This document shows, in pieces, positions 56,492 to 64,000 of a stretch of DNA of 64,000 nt (positions are counted from its first letter, which is position 1; every line of letters begins with the position of its first letter). The position numbers and the translations under genes are program-made. The notes under the pieces are model-generated. The model was not told the DNA's origin. It made no database searches and worked only from the letters and a program-made list of their open reading frames with translations. The DNA lies in assembly GCA_958296065.1 (NCBI GenBank), contig CATQHX010000010.1, positions 124,001-188,000 of the forward strand. The letters run 5' to 3'. The stretch is from Vicinamibacterales bacterium. GTDB taxonomy: Bacteria > Acidobacteriota > Vicinamibacteria > Vicinamibacterales > UBA8438.

Positions 56492-56743
56492 CAGATTCGC
56501 ATTACCCATCCGTTCCATCCGCTCCGGGGCGCCCGCTTCCCGTTCGTCGTGACCAAGTCGCTCTGGGGCGAAGACCGGGTGACGGTGCAGCGGCCCGACG
56601 GCTCGGCCTGGTCCATCCCCGTTGGCTGGACGGACCTGTTGCCGCCGGATCCGGCCGTGAAGGCGGGCCGAGGTCGAGCAGCTTTTCGTCTGGAGGACTT
56701 GCTGCGGCTCGCCGAGTTCGTGGCCGACAGGAGTCAATCATGA
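56492..56743 (+). CDS. DUF5372 / Y4bD-like protein of a recombinase element
   Basis: The reading RITHPFHPLRGARFPFVV, then LWGEDRVTVQRPDGSAWSIP and AAFRLEDLLRLAEFVADR, is typical of the small DUF5372 (Y4bD/Y4pK) proteins. No ATG, GTG or TTG precedes the conserved ITHPFHP start; GTG 56549 is inside. The 5' end may have been lost at the junction with the IS21 fragment. It is the first gene of a group that ends with a large serine recombinase. Function unknown. Confidence 0.65.
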   Translation, partial: QIRITHPFHPLRGARFPFVVTKSLWGEDRVTVQRPDGSAWSIPVGWTDLLPPDPAVKAGRGRAAFRLEDLLRLAEFVADRSQS

Positions 56744-56938
56744 GCGGCGATGTGAGTGTCAAGAAGATTTCGCCGATGCTGTCAAATGGATTTCGTCCTC
56801 GCGCAAGCGAGAGCGGACAGCCTTTGGCGTCGGTGCGGCGCAGTATTCGTCACTGTATTCGGTGTTCAGATTGTGATTCTGGTCAGGTATGCCTTGACAC
56901 GGAAAACGGAATGTGTCGTAATCATGGTGACACACCTG

Positions 56939-57415
56939 ATGGCCCGCTCGCCCAAGTCACCGCCCGACGTCAAGACGCAGGCCCTGCGCGAGGCAGGGGC
57001 CTTGCATCCGCACCCCGAGGTGGTCCGCGACGATGCCTTTCTGAGCCACCCGTTCTTCGACCCGCGCGACCGCGTCCAGGTCAAGTACGAAATGGTGCGT
57101 CGCCACCGGATCGAGGGGCGCCCGGTGACCGAGGTCGCGGCGCGCTTTGGCGTCAGCCGGCAGGCGTTCTACGAGGCGGCGGCCACCTTCGAGGCCCACG
57201 GGATCCCCGGGTTGGTGCCCAAACGCCCCGGGCCGAAGCGGGCCCACAAGTGCACCGAGGCGGTCGTCGACTACGTCGAACGCTGGCGGGTGGGCGAAGA
57301 CGTGCGACCGGACGAGCCGCTGACCGCCGCCGTGGCGCGGCGGTTTGGAATCTCGATTCATGCCCGCTCGCTCGACCGGGCGGTCGCCCGTCGCAAAAAA
57401 AAACCGCGCTCGTAG
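56939..57415 (+). CDS. Helix-turn-helix protein of the recombinase element (Y4bC-like)
   Basis: Start ATG 56939 (MARSPKSPPDVKTQALREAG); ATG 56924 is possible. The 158-residue product has a clear HTH: EVAARFGVSRQAFYEAAATF (about 64-83), then GLVPKRPGPKRAHK and a second helical part, ending in a poly-basic RRKKKPRS at an A-run. It resembles the DNA-binding partner found next to Y4bA-type recombinases. Likely role: binding element ends or regulation. Confidence 0.7.
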   Translation: MARSPKSPPDVKTQALREAGALHPHPEVVRDDAFLSHPFFDPRDRVQVKYEMVRRHRIEGRPVTEVAARFGVSRQAFYEAAATFEAHGIPGLVPKRPGPKRAHKCTEAVVDYVERWRVGEDVRPDEPLTAAVARRFGISIHARSLDRAVARRKKKPRS

Positions 57416-57429
57416 ACGACACCGCGACG

Positions 57430-57717
57430 GTGTCGGGTGTCGACGTCGATCAGGTGCGCCGGCAGTACGAGGTCGTGCGGCACGACGCCGCTACGCAGGT
57501 CGCGTTCTCTGGCCGGGGATACGGCGTCGCGCTGCTGATGACCCGCGGGATGCCGGCGTGGCTGGAGGCCATGTCGACCATCAACCTGCCGCCGGCTGTG
57601 CTACGCCCGTTGGCTGGGAGCGGCGACCTTGAGCTGGCGCCGCCCGTCCGGTCGGAGCTGGCGCGTCTGGTGGCGAGCCTGGTGTTCCGGTGCGTTCCGG
57701 AAGGAGCCTCTACATGA
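57430..57717 (+). CDS. Small protein coupled to the serine recombinase (Y4bB-like)
   Basis: GTG 57430 starts a 95-residue frame whose stop overlaps the recombinase ATG (ATGA). It reads VDVDQVRRQYEVVRHDAATQ and RPLAGSGDLELAPPVRSELA, without known motif. Proteins of this size sit between the HTH gene and the recombinase in Y4b-type elements. Its function is unknown. Confidence 0.55.
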   Translation: MSGVDVDQVRRQYEVVRHDAATQVAFSGRGYGVALLMTRGMPAWLEAMSTINLPPAVLRPLAGSGDLELAPPVRSELARLVASLVFRCVPEGAST

Positions 57718-59789
57718 GCCAATCCACCGCGGTTACGGCGGACCATCTTCGTCGTCTCGCCTACCTCTACGTGCGGCAGTCGTCCTTGCAGCAGGTGCAC
57801 GAGCACCAGGAAAGCACCGCCCGGCAGTACGCGCTGAAGCGGCGCGCCTTGGCGCTGGGCTGGGCAGCCGACCAGATCGTGGTCATCGATGAAGACCTCG
57901 GTCTGTCGGGCGCTTCGGCAGCCGAGCGGACCGGGTTCCAACGGGTCGTCGCCGACGTCGGCCTCGGACGCGTGGGCGTGGTCATGGGCCTGGAGGTCTC
58001 GCGACTCGCCCGTAACTCGAGCGATTGGCATCGCCTGCTTGAGATCTGCGCCCTGAGCGAGACGCTCATTCTGGACGAAGACGGGCTCTACGATCCGGCC
58101 CATTTCAATGATCGCCTGCTGCTTGGACTCAAGGGGACGATGAGTGAAGCCGAGTTGCACGTGCTGCGCGCGCGCCTGATCGGCGGCCAACTCAACAAGG
58201 CGCGCCGCGGCGAGCTGTCGATGCCCACGCCGTTGGGATATGTCGTCGGCCCCGACGGGAAGCTGATGCTCGATCCCGACGAGCAGGTCCAGGGCGCCGT
58301 CCGCCTCGTGTTCGAGACCTTCCAGCGCACCGAATCGGCGGGAGCGGTGGTGCGCTACTTCCGGGAGCAGGAAATCGCGTGGCCACAACGCGTCTCTGTC
58401 GGTCCGCGCGCGGGGTCGTTCGTAACCGGTGCACTCGGACACCGACGTGTGCTCCACATCCTCCACAATCCCCGTTACGCGGGAGCGTACGTCTACGGGC
58501 GGACCCGACAGCGAAAGCTCCGCCTCGCCGGACAGCCGGCTTATCGACGCCTCCCCCGTGAGGAGTGGACAGTCCTCCTGCCGAACGCCCACCCGGGTTA
58601 CATCTCCTGGGAGCAGTACGAGGCGAATCAGGCTACGCTGCTCGAGAACGCCCGGAGCACAGGTGGAGACCGGCGCAGCGCACCGCGCGAGGGCGTTGCG
58701 CTACTGCAAGGGCTCGTCCTCTGCGGTCGATGCGGTGACCGTATGACGGTTGGCTACACCGTGTCTGGTGGTCACCCGACGCCGCACTATTCCTGTCAAC
58801 GCCGCTCGATCGAACGGGCGGAGTCGCCGTGCCAGCGCCTGCCGGGCGCGGCGATCGACCGCGCGGTCAGCAAGCTCGTGCTCGAGACCATTACCCCGTC
58901 GTCGATCGACGTGGCCGTCGAGGTGTTTGACGAACTGCGGAACCGGGCCGCCGAGGTCGATCGCGCCAAGCGGGCGCAGATCGCCCGGCTGCGGGAGGAC
59001 GCCGAGCGGGCGCAACGGCAGTTTCTGCTCGTGCGGCCCGAGAATCGGCTCGTGGCCGACAACCTGGAACGCCACTGGAACCAGGCGCTCCAGCGGCTGG
59101 CCGAGGCCGAAGAAGCGTACGCGCGTGCGGGCAAGACCCAGCCGTCGCCCGTCACGGCCGAGATGCAGGAACGGGTGATGACGCTGGTCTCCGACCTGCC
59201 GCGCGTCTGGGATGACCCGCGCACGCCGGCGCGCGACCGCAAGCGGATGCTGCGACTCCTCATTGAGGATGTCACCCTGCTCCGCGACGACGTGATCCGG
59301 ATCTCCATCCGCTGGCGTGGCGGTGCGACGCGTCAGATCGAGTGTCCGCTACCTCTCGCAGCGCCGGACTTGCGTCGTACTCCGGCCGCGCTCATCGAGC
59401 ACGTCCGCGCGCTCGCCACCGAACAGACCGATGGACAGATTGCCGAGACGCTCAACCGGCGGTGGCTGCGGACCGGGTGCGGTCTGCCGTTTACCTCCAC
59501 ACGCGTCCGCACCCTGCGCGGGTCGTACAACATCGACAGCTACTTGCAGCACCTGACCAGCGCAGGCTGGCTGACCGTCCCGCAGATGGCGGCGCAACTC
59601 GACGTGCATCTGAGCACCGCCAAGAGCTTCGCGCGGGAAGGCGTCCTGCGTGCCGTGCGGGCCGACGACAAGGGCACGATACTCTTCGAGCCCCCCACCG
59701 GACCGCTGCCCGTCGCCCATCCCGGAAAACGCTTCCGGGACCGGCGCCGATACCCAAAGCTTGCATCGCAAGTACAGGAAGGTGCGTAG
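57714..59789 (+). CDS. Large serine recombinase (Y4bA-like)
   Basis: ATG 57714 follows AAGGAG at 57701-57706. The 691-residue protein has an N-terminal resolvase domain with catalytic Ser23 in YVRQSSLQQV, LSRLARNSSDW in the active-site region, a recombinase domain (RVLHILHNPRYAGAYVYGRT), a zinc ribbon (LCGRCGDRMTVGY), a long coiled coil (REDAERAQRQFLLVRPENR), and a C-terminal DNA-binding region. Large serine recombinases integrate or excise DNA circles between att sites. It is intact and probably active. The element seems to span about 56460-59810. Confidence 0.9.
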   Translation: MSQSTAVTADHLRRLAYLYVRQSSLQQVHEHQESTARQYALKRRALALGWAADQIVVIDEDLGLSGASAAERTGFQRVVADVGLGRVGVVMGLEVSRLARNSSDWHRLLEICALSETLILDEDGLYDPAHFNDRLLLGLKGTMSEAELHVLRARLIGGQLNKARRGELSMPTPLGYVVGPDGKLMLDPDEQVQGAVRLVFETFQRTESAGAVVRYFREQEIAWPQRVSVGPRAGSFVTGALGHRRVLHILHNPRYAGAYVYGRTRQRKLRLAGQPAYRRLPREEWTVLLPNAHPGYISWEQYEANQATLLENARSTGGDRRSAPREGVALLQGLVLCGRCGDRMTVGYTVSGGHPTPHYSCQRRSIERAESPCQRLPGAAIDRAVSKLVLETITPSSIDVAVEVFDELRNRAAEVDRAKRAQIARLREDAERAQRQFLLVRPENRLVADNLERHWNQALQRLAEAEEAYARAGKTQPSPVTAEMQERVMTLVSDLPRVWDDPRTPARDRKRMLRLLIEDVTLLRDDVIRISIRWRGGATRQIECPLPLAAPDLRRTPAALIEHVRALATEQTDGQIAETLNRRWLRTGCGLPFTSTRVRTLRGSYNIDSYLQHLTSAGWLTVPQMAAQLDVHLSTAKSFAREGVLRAVRADDKGTILFEPPTGPLPVAHPGKRFRDRRRYPKLASQVQEGA

Positions 59790-59814
59790 TATGAAGCCTG
59801 AACCTTGTCCCGGG

Positions 59815-60547
59815 GTTTTCTCGGCCGCGCCGGAATCACGACCGCGCCGTAGTGGGCGGCCAGGTCCTCGTAGCTGCGGTTGACGCCGGCCTCGTAGCGG
59901 CAGGGTCGGGTGATGGCGCTCTTCAACTGGTCGGGGACCCACAGCGTGGTGGCGCCGTCGAAGTACTCCACCATCCGGATGTGCGCGTCGACCCAGTCGG
60001 GCAACTGCTGGGTCTCGGTCGCCTCGGCGTAGGTGAAGCTGCTGGCGCCGAGCACGGAGACGAACAGCTCGACGGGCCGCAACTCGCCCGTGCGCCGGTC
60101 GACCAGCCTCGGCCGCTTGCCGGAGAAGTCGATGAAGGTCTTCTCGCCGGCGCGGTGCACCTGCCGCATCGACGGCCGCAGCCGCTTGGCCCACTGCCGG
60201 TAGATCTCGCAAAACTGCGTGTAGCGGTAGCCGCTCGGATGGACCTGGGCGTACTCCTCCCAGAGCAGTTGCAGCGTCACGCCGTCGCGCTTGAGCTCGC
60301 GGTGGACGTACGCGCAGTCAGGCCGAACCCGGACTCGGTCCCGCACCGGAGCGGGGCGGCGAAAGAGTCGAGCCTCGAGCGCCGCGTCGTCCAGCTCGGC
60401 CGGCAACGGCCAGCCGAGCCCGCTTTGGGCCGTTCTCCGCAGATAGAGCGTGACCGTGCCCACGCCCATCGCGCAGGCTTGGGCAATCGCGCGGTGCGAC
60501 AATCCGTGCTCGTGTTTGAGCCGTAGAACCTCGCGAATCTTCCTCAT
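59815..60547 (-). pseudogene. istA: IstA of the outer IS21, N-terminal part
   Basis: From MRKIREVLRLKHEHGLSHRA at 60547 the frame shows the HTH, then DFSGKRPRLVDRRTGELRPV with the first catalytic Asp region, and HYGAVVIPARPRKPRDKV, where it breaks off near 59815. The C-terminal half is missing. The recombinase element starts at the break. This is the left part of the outer IS21 element. Confidence 0.85.
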
Positions 60548-60620
60548 CAGTAGTCTCCGAGCCGGCATCGCCTCCGTCCCTCCCCTCGAAAGGGCGGAAG
60601 CATGCCGGGTCAGGCTACCG

Positions 60621-60711
60621 ACGAGCGTTCACGATGACCGAAATCGGTGTTCAACATCCCGGAATCGGTGTTCAACTTCGTCCGAAACCGGTGTTCAACT
60701 TCGCCCGGAAT
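60621..60711. repeat. Left end of outer IS21 element (three CGGTGTTCAAC repeats)
   Basis: CGGTGTTCAAC occurs three times (about 60645, 60666, 60689). The reverse complement reads like the right end at 54381-54485. Between this end and the next transposase, 60712-61045 holds no supported gene. Confidence 0.75.
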
Positions 60712-61045
60712 GCAGAGCATTTTTCGGTCGGCGGCGCGGCGCCAGCGGTGCGACAGATGGCGCACGATGACTCGCCGCGCCGGTGAGCGAAAGATGGGTT
60801 GAACTAAGCCGCTGCCCGGTCGGCGCTATGGGGATTGAATCGGCGCGCCTGTCGACCGAGGGTGCACGGTGGTCGCGTGACTTGGGCTCGGCGGGCGCCG
60901 ATGCGCAGCTCCTGGAGGCTTGCGACGAGCGAAGTCGGAGCCTGGAGGGCACGAGGGCCGTCGAGGCGTCGTGTAAAGAGGGAGGCGAGACAGACTACTC
61001 CCGTCATGTGCGGCGCGGCGCGTTGCGGTGCAGCCGTCGGTCGTG

Positions 61046-62242
61046 TCATGACGTGTCGATGAGGGCTGGCCGCGTGTACGCACGTCGCACGGCCTCGACC
61101 ACCGTCATGTGTCCGTCACCGCAGCTCGGACACGTGCGCAGCGACTCTGCGGTCAGTGCTTCGTGACGATCACGATAGTCGGATGGCGCGGCGGTCTGGC
61201 ACGGCGGCGACGTGCCGAGCAGCTGCCGGCAGCGGGCCAGCTTCGCGGTCCGGTGGCGATTGCCGAACAACCCGTAGTGGCGAATGCGGTGGAAGCCGGT
61301 CGGCAAGACGTGCAGCAGAAACCGCCGAATGAACTCCGACGCGCTGAGCGTGGCCGTGGCGACCGAGGGAGGTTGCGTCCGGGAGTTCCGATACCGGAAG
61401 CGGACGTGGCCGGCCTCGAGAGCGACCAGTCGATCGTCGGAAATGGCAACGCGGTGCGTGTAGCGACCCACGTAGTCGAGCACCTGCTGCGGGCCGCCGA
61501 ACGGGGGCTTGGCGTACACCACCCACTCGGTCTTGCGCGCGGGCGCCAGGTGCGCGAGGAACGTGCGACGCTCGGGCAGCGCGCTCAGCGCCCCGCCGAA
61601 GCGCAGCCGCCCGGTGTCGAAGGCTTCTTCGAGGTACCGGAGAAAGAGGCGGCGGAATAGACGGGAGAGCACGCGCACCGGCAAGAAGAATCCCGGCCGG
61701 CACGCGACCCAGCGCATCCCATCGTGGGAGAGGCCGCCGCCGGGAACCACACAATGCAGGTGCGGGTGCAGGCCAAGGGTCTGGTCCCACGTGTGCAACA
61801 CCGCGATGAAGCCGATCTCGGCGCCCAGATGTTGCGGGTCGGCGGCGATCGTGCGTAGCGTCTCGGCGGTGGCCCGGAACAGGATCCCGTAGACGACGGC
61901 GGGATTCTGCAGGGCGACCGCCGCCACCACCTGCGGCACGGTGAAGACGACGTGGAAGTACTCGCAGTCGAGCAGCTCCGTGGTGCGGGCCTCGACCCAT
62001 CGCGCCCGCGCCAGCGATTGACACGAAGGGCAATGCCGGTTGCGGCAACTGTTGTACCAGACCCGCGTGTGTCCACAGCGGTCGCACGCCTCGACATGGC
62101 CGCCGAGGGCCGCGGTCCGGCACTGCTCGATGGCGGTCATCACGCGCAGGTGCGCGGTCGACAACGCGGCCCCGGCCCGGGCACGATACGCGTCGCCGTA
62201 CTGGCGGAAGACCTCCGCCACGCGAAGAAGCGGACGAGCCAC
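61046..62242 (-). CDS. tnpA: IS91-family rolling-circle transposase
   Basis: The 398-residue protein has the N-terminal zinc-binding domain (CDRCGHTRVWYNSCRNRHCP), HUH motif GLHPHLHCVVPGGG, and the catalytic Tyr region DYVGRYTHRVAISDDRL, followed by a C-terminal CPSCGDG. These are the marks of IS91-family Y2 transposases, which move by rolling-circle replication and can carry neighbours along. It follows the integrase gene by 12 bases and is intact. Confidence 0.9.
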   Translation of the reverse strand: MARPLLRVAEVFRQYGDAYRARAGAALSTAHLRVMTAIEQCRTAALGGHVEACDRCGHTRVWYNSCRNRHCPSCQSLARARWVEARTTELLDCEYFHVVFTVPQVVAAVALQNPAVVYGILFRATAETLRTIAADPQHLGAEIGFIAVLHTWDQTLGLHPHLHCVVPGGGLSHDGMRWVACRPGFFLPVRVLSRLFRRLFLRYLEEAFDTGRLRFGGALSALPERRTFLAHLAPARKTEWVVYAKPPFGGPQQVLDYVGRYTHRVAISDDRLVALEAGHVRFRYRNSRTQPPSVATATLSASEFIRRFLLHVLPTGFHRIRHYGLFGNRHRTAKLARCRQLLGTSPPCQTAAPSDYRDRHEALTAESLRTCPSCGDGHMTVVEAVRRAYTRPALIDTS

Positions 62243-62254
62243 GACGGCCCCCGG

Positions 62255-63118
62255 TCAGTGCGTGGAGACCGACGCGGTCGCCGGTCGGGGAAGCAAGTCG
62301 AGCGGGCTGGTCGCCGAACAGACCTTGGTCGTCGCCAACCGGAGGTAGCGCGCCGTGGTCTCCAACCGCCGATGACCGAGCAACAGTTGAATGGTGCGGA
62401 CGTCGGTGCCGACTTCCAGCAAGTGGACCGCGAAAGCGTGGCGGAGTGAATGCGGCGTCACGGGTTTGGCCAGCCGACTGCGATACCGGGCGAGGCGACA
62501 CGCCCACTGGACCGTCCCCTTCTGCATCGGCTGCTCTGGATTTCGCCCCGGGAAGAGCCACCGGGCCGGCCGCTCGACCCGCCACCAGGCCCGCAACTGC
62601 TCGAGCAGCGTCGGCGAGAGCATGACGTAGCGGTCGCGAGCGCCCTTGCCCTGTGCGACATGCAGGACCATCCGGTCGCTGTCGACATCGGTGACCTGGA
62701 GCCGCAGCGCTTCGCTGAGTCGCAGCCCCGCGGCGTAGCACGTGGTGAGGATCATGCGGTGCTTGGGACGCGCCACGCCGTCGAGAAACCGAACGACCTC
62801 CTCGGGGCTCAGGACGACCGGCAGCGTCTCGCCGCGCTTCGGCAACGGCAGGGCCTCGACCGCCCAGTCTCGCTTGAGCGTGACCTGATAGAGAAAACGC
62901 AGGGCCGCCACGGTGCCTGCCACCGATGTCGGCGCGAGCTGGCGGTCGTCGATCAAGTGCAACTGGTAGGTCCGGATGTCCTCGGGACCGAGCAGCTCGG
63001 GAGATTGCCCGTAGTAGCGCGCGAATTTCGCGACCTGCCGAAGATACGAGGTCTGCGTCTCGGCCGCCAGGTTCCGGATCCGCATGTCGTCGAGCATCCG
63101 TTGGCGAAGCACGGTCAT
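62255..63118 (-). CDS. Tyrosine recombinase of the IS91-like element
   Basis: The 287-residue integrase has an N-terminal SAM-like core-binding domain (AAETQTSYLRQVAKFARYYG) and the catalytic residues in order: Arg in AAGLRLSEALRLQV, HSLRHAFAVHLLE, LGHRRLETTARYLRLA with His and Tyr. It is XerD-like and normal in length. Such integrases accompany a group of IS91 elements. Both genes are transcribed leftwards, integrase first. Confidence 0.92.
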   Translation of the reverse strand: MTVLRQRMLDDMRIRNLAAETQTSYLRQVAKFARYYGQSPELLGPEDIRTYQLHLIDDRQLAPTSVAGTVAALRFLYQVTLKRDWAVEALPLPKRGETLPVVLSPEEVVRFLDGVARPKHRMILTTCYAAGLRLSEALRLQVTDVDSDRMVLHVAQGKGARDRYVMLSPTLLEQLRAWWRVERPARWLFPGRNPEQPMQKGTVQWACRLARYRSRLAKPVTPHSLRHAFAVHLLEVGTDVRTIQLLLGHRRLETTARYLRLATTKVCSATSPLDLLPRPATASVSTH

Positions 63119-63508
63119 GGTGAGACTCCTCTGTGAACAGCGCCGGCCTGGGCCATCCAGGCGGTCGCGCAGAAGAGCCTACGGAGGACGACGAGCAGGG
63201 AGGGGGAATCAGGAAGCAGCCGGATGGAGACCACCCGGCCTGGTCGGCGTGTGCCTGGCTCCCGCGAAGCGGGTTAGTTCAATCGGTGTTCAACTTCGTC
63301 CGAAAAACCCAGCAAACTTGTTCGAGTGACACACCACTAGCGAGGCTGCGCCTCAGACCGACGAGCATGTAGGTCTCGGTATCTGCTGACGGTAGGTCGG
63401 ACTCCGGCCGCTGCTCCCTCTGCGGCGCGAGCCGCGTTCATTTGTCGCACAATGGCGGCGGTGGCCATAGACTGGCCGATGGGGAGCCCATCGACCGGAG
63501 CCCGAGCC
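63119..63508. other. Gene-free stretch
   Basis: It holds the right end of the IS91-like element and a fragment of the IS21-type end (CGGTGTTCAACTTCGTCCGA, about 63285). No gene is supported. Confidence 0.5.
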
Positions 63509-64000
63509 ATGAAGGTAACACGATCCGTCGCCGAGATCCTGGCCCAGCACACGACGCTGGCCCTCGAATGCATCGACCGGCTGTACCTGAACGTGTACGT
63601 GCCGGTGCTGCAGCGGGCGGCGGGCGCCGCGTATTTCTTCCGCACGATCCGGGGCTGCAGCGTGCCGTCGTCGGCGCTGATGGCGCCGATGACGCAGCGT
63701 TTCGTGGATGCCATCAAGCGGTTCGCCGAACGCGACGGCATCGACATCGTGTCGTTCCGCCGGGGCGAGCGCAAGGACGACCGCACGCAGGAGTACCTGC
63801 ATCAGTGGCCCGGGGGCGAGGGCGTGCTCTACATCGGCAAGGCGCAAGAGAAGGCGCGGGTGCAGCGCACTCAGCGCCGCCGGCGCCCGGCCGGGGCGAC
63901 CTACGCGTGGCTGGTCGACTCGACGGCGATGGTGAACCACTTCTATTTCTACGTGTTCGACGACGACTTCGGGCCGTTCTTCCTGAAGTTCTGTTCGTAC
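63509..64000 (+). CDS. Conserved hypothetical protein, cut by window end
   Basis: ATG 63509 follows GGAG at about 63497. The frame stays open to the end (164 codons seen): MKVTRSVAEILAQHTTLALE, CIDRLYLNVYVPVLQRAAGA, VDAIKRFAERDGIDIVSFRR, GVLYIGKAQEKARV, STAMVNHFYFYVFDDDFGPF. I recall this as a widespread uncharacterised protein in environmental bacteria, often isolated among mobile DNA. No known catalytic motif is evident. Confidence 0.75.
   Translation, partial: MKVTRSVAEILAQHTTLALECIDRLYLNVYVPVLQRAAGAAYFFRTIRGCSVPSSALMAPMTQRFVDAIKRFAERDGIDIVSFRRGERKDDRTQEYLHQWPGGEGVLYIGKAQEKARVQRTQRRRRPAGATYAWLVDSTAMVNHFYFYVFDDDFGPFFLKFCSY

Larger units (their letters stand above)
60799..63282. mobile_element. 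IS91-like element with transposase and tyrosine recombinase
   Basis: TTGAACTAA (60799-60807) and its inverse TTAGTTCAA (63274-63282) bracket two minus-strand genes, an integrase and an IS91-type Y2 transposase. The word CGGTGTTCAACTTCGTCCGA occurs just outside the right end and also near 60689, so the insertion probably split an IS21-type end. Confidence 0.5.

Overview
The window looks like a chromosome segment of a high-GC Gram-negative bacterium, most likely an acidobacterium of the Vicinamibacteria type. This is inference: the evidence is a decayed ADOP-type MacB/FtsX permease on the minus strand, a haem A/haem O synthesis cluster with a cupredoxin-like lipoprotein, a TonB-receptor remnant, an outer-membrane barrel, and very GC-rich coding.

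Layout. 1-4 kb is ordinary chromosome: the end of an M23 peptidase, a cupredoxin lipoprotein, ctaA, ctaB and a DUF420 membrane protein. 4-10 kb is decaying: a HAD-type remnant, an ADOP permease broken by a frameshift and a stop, a frameshifted coiled-coil membrane protein, and a DNA methyltransferase tail with two frameshifts. These sit beside an intact PD-(D/E)XK-type protein and an outer-membrane barrel. 11-21 kb is a first defence block: a RelE-like/SF1 helicase fusion with a small partner gene, an ISAzo13 element, a second PD-(D/E)XK-type protein, and a NACHT ATPase with an N-terminal nuclease-like domain. A 186-base piece of the same ISAzo13 end closes the block. 21-28.5 kb is a patchwork of truncated genes (HTH, UvrD, TonB receptor, IS110, IS21) around intact DinB and alpha/beta-hydrolase genes, and it holds the 3' end of a tRNA-Thr gene.

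28.7-46.6 kb is the main defence locus, all on the plus strand: a SNF2 helicase, a VapB/VapC pair, a 1713-residue Eco57I-type methylase, a CBASS-like CD-NTase plus patatin pair of visibly lower GC, an antitoxin-fusion protein, and a giant (about 2184 residues) DEAD/DUF1998 helicase. The helicase and methylase families recall DISARM (DrmD, DrmMI, DrmA/B), but the DUF1998 helicase is one long chain, as in Druantia DruE or DpdJ, and no DrmC-type phospholipase D gene is seen. I read it as a hybrid system that has not obviously been named, carrying a CBASS pair and a toxin-antitoxin pair inside it. 48.5-52.4 kb continues the theme with a PIN toxin, a 451-residue protein ending in an antitoxin-like tail, and a second RelE-like/UvrD helicase fusion.

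52.4-63.3 kb is a graveyard of mobile elements: IS110, truncated IS200, one IS21 nested in another together with a serine-recombinase element, and an IS91-like element with its own tyrosine recombinase. A conserved hypothetical gene runs off the right edge. The recurring motif of the window is toxin or antitoxin domains fused to, or translationally coupled with, helicases and nucleases of phage defence.
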